Source: Vanrija pseudolonga (lineage: Eukaryota > Basidiomycota > Tremellomycetes > Trichosporonales > Trichosporonaceae). From it: a stretch of DNA of 64,000 bases. This document shows positions 21,213 to 31,500 of the stretch, in pieces. Location of the stretch: assembly GCF_020906515.1 (NCBI RefSeq), contig NC_085854.1, positions 124,001-188,000 of the forward strand, in the 5' to 3' direction. The notes below the pieces were generated by a model. That model did no database searches. It worked only from the letters and a program-made list of their open reading frames with translations, and was not told the origin of the DNA. A program made the translations under genes and the position numbers. Each line of letters starts with the position of its first letter. The stretch's first letter is position 1.

Positions 21213-24190
21213 ATGTCGCGCTCAGCTCCGCAATCAAAGATGCCTTCGCCGGCGCGCACGCCGCGCGAGTCGTCCGACGACCCCCGGCCACTCACCCAGC
21301 GGGCCTCGCACAAGCCCGCAGGCATCATCAACCTCGGCATGACGTGCTTCCTCAACTCGACGTTCCAGGCGGTAGGGCGGGCGCGCACATAGTCGAGTGG
21401 GCAGACAGAGAACGCTGACACATGCTACAGCTCAGCGCGACGCCCCAGCTCATTGCGCTGCTCTCTGCCAACCCCGCATGGTCGCTCACGCCGTCGGCCA
21501 ACTCGATCCTCCCCCCTCCCCCCCGCGCGCCGCAGCTCACGCCGTCGCTGCTCCCCGCGGCGTCGGAAATGCCCCTCTACCCCCTGCTGCCTGTCACACG
21601 CGCGTTTAACGACGCTCTCGGCCGCGCGTGGGCGACAAAAGACGTCGCCGGGCCGTCGATTAGCATCAAGGGCCTGCTCAAGGAACTCGCGCGCAAGTAC
21701 GACCAGTACGACGAGTTTGCCCAGCAGGACGCGCACGAGCTGTTGAGGCACCTCCTCGACTCGATGGAAATGGAGGAGAGGGACATTATCAAGCGTGTCC
21801 AGCCTCCCCGCCCCGCGCCAACAGGGAGCTCGCCCGACGGCGGTGCGTCATTGAGCGCGAGCATTGCCTCGCTCCCGCTGCCTGCTGCCCCCGACAACGG
21901 CATTCCCGACTCGGAACGCCTGCTGCCGTTTGTCGACGTGTTGTTTGGCGGCCTGCTCGCCAGCATCGTCGTGTGCGAGACGTGCAAGTCGGTGTCGCAC
22001 ACGTACGAGGGGTTCCTGGACCTGTCACTCTCGCTCCGCGGCGACGACGACACACCAAGGCTGCGCAAGCGCGACCGCTTCCGCTCGATAACGAGCAAGT
22101 TCAAGCCACGGACCGTGAGCTCCAAGCTTGCTGGTGAGCCAACAGCCACCATGTCGGACCCCGAGGGCGACGGCGGCGAGCGCCGTGAGCGCAAGAGCAA
22201 ACAGCAGCACCTCACAGTCAACAGCGAGACGGAGAATGAGCACGGCGCGGCTGGGCTGGGCCGGTCAGCGAGCACGTCCAAGTCGTTTGGTGGACTCAAG
22301 GGGCGGACAAGCTTTTCATTCCGGCGCAAGGGTGGAAGATCGGTCAGCGGGACGACGGAGAAGGAGAACGGCGCGGCCAGCGATACTAGCGCCGCGAGCG
22401 CTTCCACGGCCCAGCCGTCTGAACCTGCACTCATCCTCGAGCCGGTCGCCGAGGGCGAATCGGCCGTGCCAATGTCGAGCAGCTCGCCAGCTGAACAGCC
22501 GCACGCGCAGCACCACCAGCACCATCACCACCAGCACCAGGCTGGTCCGACGCCCGCGCAGGCGGCCTACATCCAGAGAATCCTGTACGGCCCGCCCGGC
22601 GCGCCGGAGAGCCACGACCCCATCGCCAAGCTGCGCGCCGCGCATGCAGGTGAGCTTGGTGTCGGCGGCGGCGGCAAGCCCGACTCTGGTCTCGTCGACA
22701 GCCTCAAGGCGTTCACGTCGGTCGAGGTGTTGGAAGGCGACAACGCGTTCGCGTGCCGCAAGTGCTGGAAGATCAAGAATGGGTATTACCGCGACAAGAA
22801 GGGCGCTCGTAATTGGAGACGCGAGCGCAAGCACCACGACGGCCACAAGAGTGAGACGGACCATCACACCGAGGTGTTGGTGTCTCCCGCGTCCTCGACG
22901 TCGGTACTCTCTCCTTCCCCGTCGAGCGGGCTACTCTCGCCCAGTCCGATCAAGCGGTCGGCGCCATTACCCATCCTACAGGCAGACGACGACAGATTAG
23001 GCCGGTCACCCTCGCTCGCAGCTCGCAGTCCAGCAATGGTGCGCGCACCGTCCCCATTGCGGCAGAGAATCGAGAAGGACGAGGACAGCGAGCATATCCC
23101 CATAAGCAGATTCGACACGACCAAGAGCTCCGAGACGACGGTGAGCTTGTCGTCGCTCAATACTACGAGCTCGGCCGACACGCAGACCTCGTCGACAAAA
23201 ACTGCGCCCACCACGCTCGACACGATACCGATCATTGACGTCGGCGCCGAGGCGGACGGCGAGGACGGCGAGTGCGACTCGGACTCTGACGGGTTGAGCA
23301 ACACGGACACGGAGGACGAGACGATGCCTGCATCGCTGCCCAAGCCCAGTCCGTCGCGGGGCGGCGGCTTCTTCCACAGCCGCAAGGACCCAGCCAAGGA
23401 CAAGAACTTTATCCTCCGGCGCGCGTTCAAGCGCTACCTCATCGCCCGCGCGCCCGAGACGCTCGTGTTCCACCTCAAGCGGTTCAAACAGACGGGCAAG
23501 GCGGGCATGTACTCGAACTTTTCGACGCTAAAGAAGTGAGTCGAGACGGAAGGCGAAGGCGAGAAGGCGCAAAGGGGAGATGAGAGGCAGGTGGGAGGGG
23601 GCTGTCGTGTGGACACTTGGCTAACCACACCCAGGATGGACGACTTTGTCTCCTTCCCCGAGATGCTCGACCTCGCGCCGTTCTTTGCGCCAAATCGCTC
23701 CGACTTCAAGCTGACACGGACGTCGGCGGGCGTGCACGCGCCGTTCATGGACTGGCCGTCGCCCGAGAAGGGCCCAGAGCTGAGCCCAGTGTGGTACAAA
23801 CTATACGCCATTGTCGTGCACATGGGCACCATGGTCGGCGGGCACTACATTGCGTACGTGCTCGTCGACCCCGAGCGCATGTTTGCCGACCCGCGCCACC
23901 CGGACAAGGTGTCGGATATCACCGCGGCGGCGGACAGGTTGAGCGACATGAAGCTGGGCGACGCGAAGATCCGCGGGCGGGACAGGCGGGTCTGGTGCTA
24001 CTGTTCCGAGTGGGTCGACGGGTTTGGGCTGTGCTGACTCTCCCAGCACCGAGGTGCGCTTCGCCAGCGTCGACGAGGTACTCAACGCGCGGGCTTACCT
24101 GTGTTTTGTAAGTCGCGCTTTGAGCGACTCCGCTAATGATCGCAGTACGAGAAGGTGCAGGGGGAGGGGCGTGTCGGCGCCAGTCAGTGA
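21213..24190 (+). CDS. Ubiquitin-specific protease (USP/UBP, peptidase C19)
   Basis: Deubiquitinating cysteine protease. Five exons (21213-21371, 21431-23535, 23635-24009, 24047-24107, 24146-24190) encode 914 residues. The Cys box is GMTCFLNSTFQA with the nucleophile at residue 45. It is followed by QQDAHELLRHLLD. A zinc-ribbon pair is visible as CETCKSVSHTYEGF and, far downstream, CRKCWKIKN. Between these are several hundred residues of low-complexity, probably disordered insert including a His-rich run. The His box is MGGHYIAYV-like (MVGGHYIAYVLVDP), followed by WCYCSD. This resembles the USP16/USP45-like or yeast UBP class with a split catalytic domain. The 3' end lies 83 bp from the end of the convergent ABM gene. 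Confidence 0.92.
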
Positions 24191-24273
24191 ACCATCCATC
24201 CAGTCGCATGTTGTCATCTTGCACATCATTCCACAGCAGCCATCATCATATGCTACCACCTCGCATGCATTTC

Positions 24274-25333
24274 TTAGAGCTTGGCCTTGTCCTCGTCAAT
24301 CTCGTCGAGGAACTGGAGCTCGGGCTTGGCCGCGATGAGGGGGCCGATGGCCTTGCCAAAGGTTTTGAAGTACTGCGTGTGTCAGCGACCTGGAGCGCAG
24401 CGACAGGTCGCGGGGGGGCGTCGAGGCAGGTTCCTCCTCGGCGAAGGGACGCAAGCCGAGCGAGTTGCCGGCCGTCGACGAGGAGGTGGCAGCTGGGCGG
24501 CCGGGCACATTGTCCATCGCCATCACGCTCCCCATACCACCTCCCCAACCTCCTCTCTCCCCTCTTCTCTCGTCTTCACCCACCCGCCGCTCGCTCGCCT
24601 GCGGCTCACTCGCGCGCTCGGCGCAACTCACAGGGTTCCCAGCGTGCTCCGCCAGCGCCGCCTTGTTGTTAACGTACCGCTCGACGGCGGCAAACTTGAG
24701 CGGGTCCTTTGCGTCCTGGAGGATGTACCAGTCGAGGGTGAGCTTGTCCTTGCGGTAGTGCGAGGCTGCTTCGCGGAGGAGCGCAGCGAGGGCGGGGCCT
24801 TGGTCCTGTGGGCGAGGCGAGCGCGTGAGGCGGGCGGAGGAGAGGAGATGAGGAGGCGAGGGCGGGGGCAGGGGGTGGGGGAGGGAGCGGGAGGAGGAGG
24901 AGGAGGAGTTGCGATGGTATATGAGTGGGCGAACGGGAGACGAGCCGGGGACGGGGGGAAGCGAAGGGGAAGCGTCGACCGAGATATGGCCGAGAGCGTT
25001 CATGGGCGAGCGAGGTGCGATGGGGGTCGCGAGCACAGGGGTCAGTGTTGGCTCCAGATAGGGGACGGAGGAGGGAGGAGGCGGGAGGAGGCTGTAGGAG
25101 GGCGGGGCGCGATATCCACGAAGCACGCTGCACGCTGAATATGTAGCACGCCGCACCGCATCCACCTCGTTGGAGCTGACTGAGCTGGCGCCCCATAGCA
25201 TCGATGCTAGAGTCATGGTCGGCGGCATCACAACAGGACGACCGGCTCCCTCCTCCTCCCTCCACCTCCGGCCCACACGACACGGGCAACTCACGGGCTT
25301 GGCGACAAACTTTGCGATAACAGTGTGGACCAT
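24274..25333 (-). CDS. Small ABM-fold protein (antibiotic biosynthesis monooxygenase / YgiN-like)
   Basis: Three exons (25295-25333, 24632-24805, 24274-24372), separated by one long (about 490 nt) and one medium intron, encode 103 residues, the size of a single ABM domain. It starts MVHTVIAKFVAKP. The central helix and strand read AASHYRKDKLTLDWYI. The diagnostic stretch is ERYVNNKAALAEHAGNP followed by YFKTFGKAIGPL. Members are dimeric ferredoxin-like proteins; some oxidise quinols or aromatic polyketides, many have no known substrate. No targeting signal is seen. The gene is tail-to-tail with the ubiquitin protease. Confidence 0.85.
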
Positions 25334-26200
25334 GATGAGCGATGTGGGGGATGAGTAAGACGCTGATGCAGCACAACGACAAGGTTACATATGTATCCTC
25401 GTCTCGTCGCCTCGGCGGTGACCGAGGTCGTCGAAGCCGACGATGCCGGTCTGGACATGTTCGAACCGGCGGCCCCACTGACGTTATGTATGACGCTCGA
25501 GGGATGACAAATGGCGAAAGTCTGTAATCTGCGGTGGGCGAGTCTGGCGGCGCGCTCTGCACGGCCCAGCCCACGCTGCATTATGCATACTGTGACGAGC
25601 TACGAGCACGAGGCATGTGTATGTCGCGCGATCAATCATGCTTGTGGCTGCATTGTGAGTGATGGGCTCGCTGTAGAGTTGCAATTCATATGAGTGGGCA
25701 GCGTGCAGTGATCTCGACACTGGCTCGCAATGTCAGCCTGCCCTCCTCACCCCGCTGCCACTCCCTCGCCCCGCTGTCACCTCCCCCACCGCCAACGCGC
25801 ATCAGGTCCCTCAAGCCCAGGCAAGTATCGCCGAGAGGTAAACACCAACGGAGTTGCAGCGCAAGCGCAGCGCGCAGGCAGGCCACAGGAAGAGTCGCCG
25901 CGATCCCTTAGCCGTGGCTGCAGTGGCGCCTCGGCGGCGTCGATTCAACCCTGGCTGCTGAATGGCAGTTGAGGCATTCAGCCAGAGGGCCTGCAGACGG
26001 TGGGCAGCACAGAGTGGCGGCGACGGCGTCGACGACGAGCAAGACGCCGCGAGCGAGGAGCACACCGAAGAGTAGCCCTGTCGGCGTCAGGGGTGGGTGC
26101 ATGCTGCTGCTGCTCGATGCACGTACACCGCAGCCAGCCGTGTGCCAATCCCATAAATCTGCTGCTCCCCCTCTCCTCGACGCCATCCACCTTCCACACA
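25334..26200. other. Divergent intergenic region
   Basis: Shared upstream region of the ABM gene (leftward) and the one-pass membrane protein gene (rightward). No gene or repeat supported. Confidence 0.5.
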
Positions 26201-26749
26201 ATGTCACCCACCCCCCCAGCGACAATGTCCCTCCTCAACACGGTCCACGCGCACATGGACTCGCTAGGCCTCCCGCGCGTCACGCACATGTTCGGCACGC
26301 CGCCCCCGTCGCCAGGCGAGCCGAAGACCGCGCCGCCCCCCCCCGCGGCTGCGTCGTACCCGTCGTCGCCGTACCTCTCCTCGCCGTCCCCCGCCCCCAC
26401 TGCCGCCGCGCGCTCCCCCTCGCCCCGCCTCCCCGCGCCAGTGACAGCGACGCACGCGCCGACGGGCCTCGCGCGCTTCTCGACGCGCCTGACGACGCGC
26501 TGGGCCATCCTCGCGCTCTGCGCCCTCGCGCTCCTCACCCTCGTCCACTTCCTGCTCTTCATCGACGGCGCGCCGCTTGCCGCTGGCCAGGCGGTGCCGG
26601 ACGCCGACGTGCGCAACTTCAAGGCTGCGCGCCTCGGCCAGCTGGGGGGCGCGGCCAAGGTCGCGCCGAACGGATGGGTCGGGCCCATGCGCGGCGGGCT
26701 GCCCATCCACGCGCGGGTTGGGGCGCCCGCCGCGGCGGGTGCGCAGTGA
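26201..26749 (+). CDS. Hypothetical one-pass membrane protein, Pro/Ala-rich
   Basis: Single exon, 182 residues. The N-terminal ~100 residues are Pro/Ser/Ala-rich (PPPSPGEPKTAPPPP). They are followed by one strong membrane segment at about residues 105-128 (WAILALCALALLTLVHFLLF) and an Ala/Gly-rich C-terminus. There is no cleavable signal peptide at the start, so a type II-like topology is likely. A second in-frame Met nine residues in (MSLLNTVHAHMDSLG) is an alternative start. No known family was recognised; reality rests on the clean TM segment and codon bias. Confidence 0.6.
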   Translation: MSPTPPATMSLLNTVHAHMDSLGLPRVTHMFGTPPPSPGEPKTAPPPPAAASYPSSPYLSSPSPAPTAAARSPSPRLPAPVTATHAPTGLARFSTRLTTRWAILALCALALLTLVHFLLFIDGAPLAAGQAVPDADVRNFKAARLGQLGGAAKVAPNGWVGPMRGGLPIHARVGAPAAAGAQ

Positions 26750-27222
26750 GCTGTACCGTGAGTGTGCCGCAGCATGGGCATGCGACTGACCCCCCAGACA
26801 CGACCTCGACGCGTCCCACCCCCCACCCACAACACACACTTCTCACGGACACTCGCATTGTTTGGTTTGGGCCTGCGCGCAGGGCGCGCAGACAGCTCAG
26901 GGCCGCGGCGGCGACGACAGCGGCGGTGACTCGCGCTTGTAGGGCATTGCGGCGGTGCGGTGCGCTGCGGCGCGGCGCGGGCAACGCTTGCTTGGCTGCT
27001 TGGCTGGTTGTATGTATAGTATTTGGCTTGGAGATGAGGGAGGTGATGAGGAGGGAGGTGGATCGAGGACGACGTCGAGGTGGGCGGCGCGTCGACGAGG
27101 ATGACGACGAGTCTGTTACTGCCGCGTGACCTTTGATCCGCCGCGTCAGCATCATCCACCTTGCTATTGTTGTTGTTGCCACCTCACATACCACGACAAA
27201 CGCCACGAGAAACGCCACGACA
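26750..27222. other. Intergenic
   Basis: Nothing supported beyond a plausible short leader for the downstream wall protein gene. Confidence 0.5.
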
Positions 27223-27738
27223 ATGCGCTACACCCTCGCAGCACTCACCCTCGCTGCTGCCCTCGCGGCCGCGCAGTCCAGCGACAGCGACACGTTCACC
27301 CGCTCGCTGACCACCATCCCCGGCGGAGCAACCCCCAGCGCCAGCACGTTCGAGTACGGCCCGCCCATCTGGCCCAACACGAAAGGCGCAACCACCATCA
27401 ACGGCACCCCATTCCCGGTCGACGGCACGAGCACGACCTCCATCGCAGATCTCACAGGCACGCCCGGGCCAAGCAGCAGCGCGACAGCGGGTACGTCCGT
27501 AACGACGACGACGGCAACGGCGCCGGGTGGTGGACAAGCGACCTCGACGCACAGCGAGACGCCTCTCCCATCTTCGTCGAGCCACTCGTCTAGCTCGAGC
27601 TCAGCTGCCGCCCCCGCGCCCGCAGCCTCGTCCTCCCACGCGCCTTCGGCAGCTCCTAATGCAACCCAGTGCTCCCGGCTGTCCGGCACGCTGCTCGCCC
27701 TCGGCCTATTCTGCGCCGCCGCCGTCGTCGTCGCGTAG
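27223..27738 (+). CDS. Small Ser/Thr-rich secreted protein, likely GPI-anchored
   Basis: 171 residues, one exon. The N-terminus MRYTLAALTLAAALAAAQ is a clear signal peptide ending at an AAAQ-type cleavage site. The middle is Ser/Thr-rich with a run of about 14 mostly Ser residues, suited to O-mannosylation. It contains NGT and NAT sequons. The C-terminal hydrophobic segment (TLLALGLFCAAAVVVA) after a small-residue stretch fits a GPI-attachment signal. This is a typical fungal cell-wall or plasma-membrane surface protein. An earlier in-frame Met 30 codons upstream is less likely because it would bury the signal peptide. Confidence 0.8.
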   Translation: MRYTLAALTLAAALAAAQSSDSDTFTRSLTTIPGGATPSASTFEYGPPIWPNTKGATTINGTPFPVDGTSTTSIADLTGTPGPSSSATAGTSVTTTTATAPGGGQATSTHSETPLPSSSSHSSSSSSAAAPAPAASSSHAPSAAPNATQCSRLSGTLLALGLFCAAAVVVA

Positions 27739-28503
27739 GGCGACCGCGTTCCTCCCCTCACCCGATGGCTTGCAGCCGTTGCTGCTTGTCTGGAATCGAG
27801 CTAGCTGCCCTGAGCAACCGGGTGGCCCGGCAGCACAACACAACAACGACGCTACATGCATGCACGCACCGAGACAATTAAGACACGTTGCGACGACGTA
27901 CCCAAGATCCTCCCGATACGGCAGGCAGGCAGTCGGCCTCGCCTCCCCGAGGGCACGGGGGCCTGCACGACGATACCGCCAAGGCACCAACCCAACTCTT
28001 CAGGCCTTAACGACCGGTGACCCGATCTCGTTTGGTGCTGGATCTGCCAAGGGGTTGTTTATGCGGTGGACCCGGCCGGAGCAGAGTGTGATGTAACATA
28101 CATGAGGATTCTAGGTGACTGGGCACGAGCGACATGAGAGGCACGGCACGGGAGGGGCGATACGGCTGGCCAGTGTGGGGTGGTTGCCTCGATAATCTGG
28201 GTTGTCGCCTCGCTCATCTCGAAAGCGACCTTACACGACCTCGCCAGACGGGACAACAAGCTCGCGCCTGGTCGTCGTCGCGACGGCGCGTGGTGCTGGC
28301 GCGCCTGCCCCAAGCCAACAACATTACGTGTGGCATTCCCACATTGTAACACAGGAACGAGTGGCAGTCGTGACGAAGATACGACATGGCGACATGGGTC
28401 AAAGGTGGTGGGTGTGGCAGGTGGCCTGCTGTCTCGTGTCTATAAACGTGCGCGTTGAGGCGGTCATGAAGCTCAATCTCAAGCACAAGTTCAAGTTGTC
28501 ACG
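27739..28503. other. Intergenic; promoter of the large repeat protein gene
   Basis: No gene. A TATA box (listed separately) lies close to the right end. Confidence 0.5.
28441..28446 (+). promoter_or_regulatory. TATA box of the large repeat protein gene
   Basis: tataaa, 63 bp upstream of the ATG at 28504. Confidence 0.55.
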
Positions 28504-31500
28504 ATGACTAGACCGACCGCGCTGTTCGCGGTACTCGTAGTCCTCGGCACACTGGGGGCGGAGGCAGCGCCGCTCGCCCCTCCGCAAGGAGGGGCCATGG
28601 CCGCGCGCGACGCCGCCTCTCCCAACAACAATGGCGAGCAACAGCACGCACCCCGGCACTGGTGGTACGGCTGGCGGAACCCCCCGCCCAGCAAGGGGGG
28701 CCCGGTCTGGGTCCCCGTCGATAACGGCGACGACTGCCACGAATGCGACGCCGGCAAGGGCAAGGACAACGGCAAGGATAAGGACGGTGGAGGATACTGG
28801 ACGTGGGGGTGGGGGTGGAAGCCGCGTCCTAAGAAGCCCGGTAAGGGTAAGGGCGGCAGCCACAAGAAGCCTACCGACGGCGGTGGCAAGGACGGCTCCA
28901 AGGACGGATCCAAGGACGGCAGCAAGGACGGCAGCCAGAAGCCTGGAGGTGGCACCACCTCCCCGGGCACCGACGGCTCCAAGGACGGCGGCCAGCAGCC
29001 CGGTGGCGGCGACACCACCTCGACCGGCACAGCCGGCGAGCCCCAACAGGGCAGCGGCGGCGACGGCACGTCGACCGGCCAGACGGGCAGCGGCACCCAG
29101 CAGCAGCCCGGCGGCAGTGGCACCGGCACGAACGGCGACGGCAGCCAGCAGCCCGGCGGCAGCGGCACCGGCACCGGCACGAACGGCGACGGCACCAACG
29201 ACCCCAGCCGCTCCGGCAGCGGCAGCGGCGCGACCCCGACGCCGAGCGGGGACGGCGACTCGGTCGGCATGGCGGGTGGCGGCAGCCCTATCAGCGGCGC
29301 GGGCTCCAGCTCGCGCTCGCTCCAGCCGCCGAGCTGGATGACTGCTCCTGCGCCCAGCCGGCCTGTCGAGTCGGCTTCGTCCTCGTGGTGGACTATCGGC
29401 CCCGCAACGTGGTCGTCGCGCGCGCCGGAGCCTACCAACGGCAGCGGCGGAAACGACCCCGCCGCCGGCGGCGACCCCGCCGTCAGCCCTTCGCGCGTCG
29501 GCGGCACCGTCGCGCCATCGCCCTCCGCTACCGGGCAGGTCGGCGAGGGAGTCCAGGCGCACCTCAGCGGGTCCGTCATCGTCCCCGGTCCAGCGCCGTC
29601 CGACGGCGCGGACGGCGGCTCGTCGTCGTCGGCGTCGACGTGGTGGACGATTGGCCCTGCGACGTGGTCCTCGCTCGCGCCGAGCGCGACCGGCAGCGGT
29701 AACGAGCCTGAAGGCTCGGGACAGGTCGGCGAGCCGCTCCAGTTCCATGTTAGCGGCTCGGTCACCGTCGAAGGACCTGCACCAACTGGCACGAAGCTGC
29801 CGCCAGGCGGCACAACTTTCCCCGACCCCAGCCGCCCGGCAGAGTCTTCGTCGTCGTGGACTATTGGCTCTGCGACTTGGTCGTCGCGCGCCCCACAGCC
29901 GTCAGATGGCGGTGGCAACGACCCCGCTGGCACTGGTCCTGCTGGTGGCGGTGGAGACCGTGACCCGGCTGGCACTGGCGCCCCTGGTGGCGGCGGTGGT
30001 GGTGGCTCGTCGTCGTGGACTATCGGCCCCGCCACTTGGTCCTCGCTCGCCCCGAACCCCACCCAGAGCAACGAGCCCGCCGGCACCGGTATGGTCGGCG
30101 AGCCGCTCCAGTTCCACGTCAGCGGCTCAGTCACCGTCGAAGGCCCCGCTCCCTCCGCTCCGTCCGCCACGAAGCTCCCGCCGAGCTGGATGACTGCTCC
30201 TGGACCTAGCCGCCCGGCCGAGTCCTCCTCCTCTACCTGGTGGACGATTGGCCCCGCGACCTGGTCGTCGCTTGCTCCGAACCCCACCGACGGCGGCAAC
30301 GAGCCCAGCCAGCCCGTGGGCACTGCGCCCGGTGGCGGCGGTGGAGACCGTGACCCCGCCGGCACTGGCCCAGTTGGTGGTGACGGCGGTGGTTCGGCTC
30401 CCCCTTCGTCGTCGTGGACCATCGGCCCTGCCACATGGTCGTCGCGCGCGCCCAACCCGACCCAGAGCAACGACCCCGCTGGCCCCGGCCCGGACGGTGG
30501 CTCAGTCTCGCCGCACCAGACTATCGGCCCTGCGACCTGGTCCTCGCTCGCCCCCAACCCCACCGGCAGCGCCACCGAGCCCGAAGGCTCGGGGCAGGTG
30601 GGCGAGCCGCTGCAGTTCCACGTCAGCGGCTCGGTCACGGTCGAGGGCCCCGCGCCGACGGGCACGAAGCTCCCGCCAGGCGGCACGACGTTCCCCGAGC
30701 CCAGCAGCCCAGCCGGCTCGTCCTCGTGGACGATCGGCCCGACGACGTGGTCCTCGCGCGCGCCGCAGCCTAGCGACGGCGGCGGCAGCGACCCCGCTGG
30801 CCCTGGTCACGACGGTGGCTCCGTCTCGCCGAACCCGACGCAGAGCAACGATCCCGAGGGTGAGGGACCCGCCCCCTCGGCGCCGCGGTCGGGCGGAGGC
30901 TTGACCACCTCCGCGCCCCAAGCGTCTTGGACCATTGGCCCTGCCACTTGGACGACAGTCTATGCGCCCGCTGGCACTGGCCCCGATATCGGCGGCGGCA
31001 GCCACAGCGCGTCTGGCACCCAGTCGGCTTACGAGCCCGCTGGAACTGGCCCCGACATTGGCGGCGGCAGCGGCACGCGCTCTGCGTACGAGCCCGCTGG
31101 CACTGGCCCAGATATCGGCCACGGGTCGGCTTCCGCCGCGTCGTGGACGATTGGTCCTCCCACTTGGACGACGGCGCCAGGCCCAGACGGTACCGGCCCC
31201 GCGCACGGCAGCGGCTCTCCCTCGTGGACCATTGGCCCCGCTACCTGGTCCTCGAGGCCGCCGAACCCCACCGAGAGCGACTACCGCGTCTCCGCTTCCG
31301 TGGGCGGCGGTGAGGCCACCAACTCGCCCCACGGGTCGGTCTCCGCCTCCGTTGGCGGCGGTGAGCCCACCAACTCGCCCCACGGCTCCGTCTCCGCCTC
31401 TGTTGGTGGTGGAGAGGCCATTAACTCGCCGCCCCACGTCACTGCCTCTGTTGGCGGCGGCGATGCCACCACCTCGCCCCGCGTCTCGGCTTCGGTCGGC

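Noticed and set aside
22128-23000. 290-aa alternative plus-strand frame within the ubiquitin protease gene
   Set aside because: An Arg/Ser-rich shadow of the GC-rich disordered insert; the main frame carries the catalytic motifs.
24281-25574. Several 280-345-aa frames around the ABM gene
   Set aside because: They run through the long GC-rich first intron; the three-exon model closes exactly in frame and gives a normal ABM domain.
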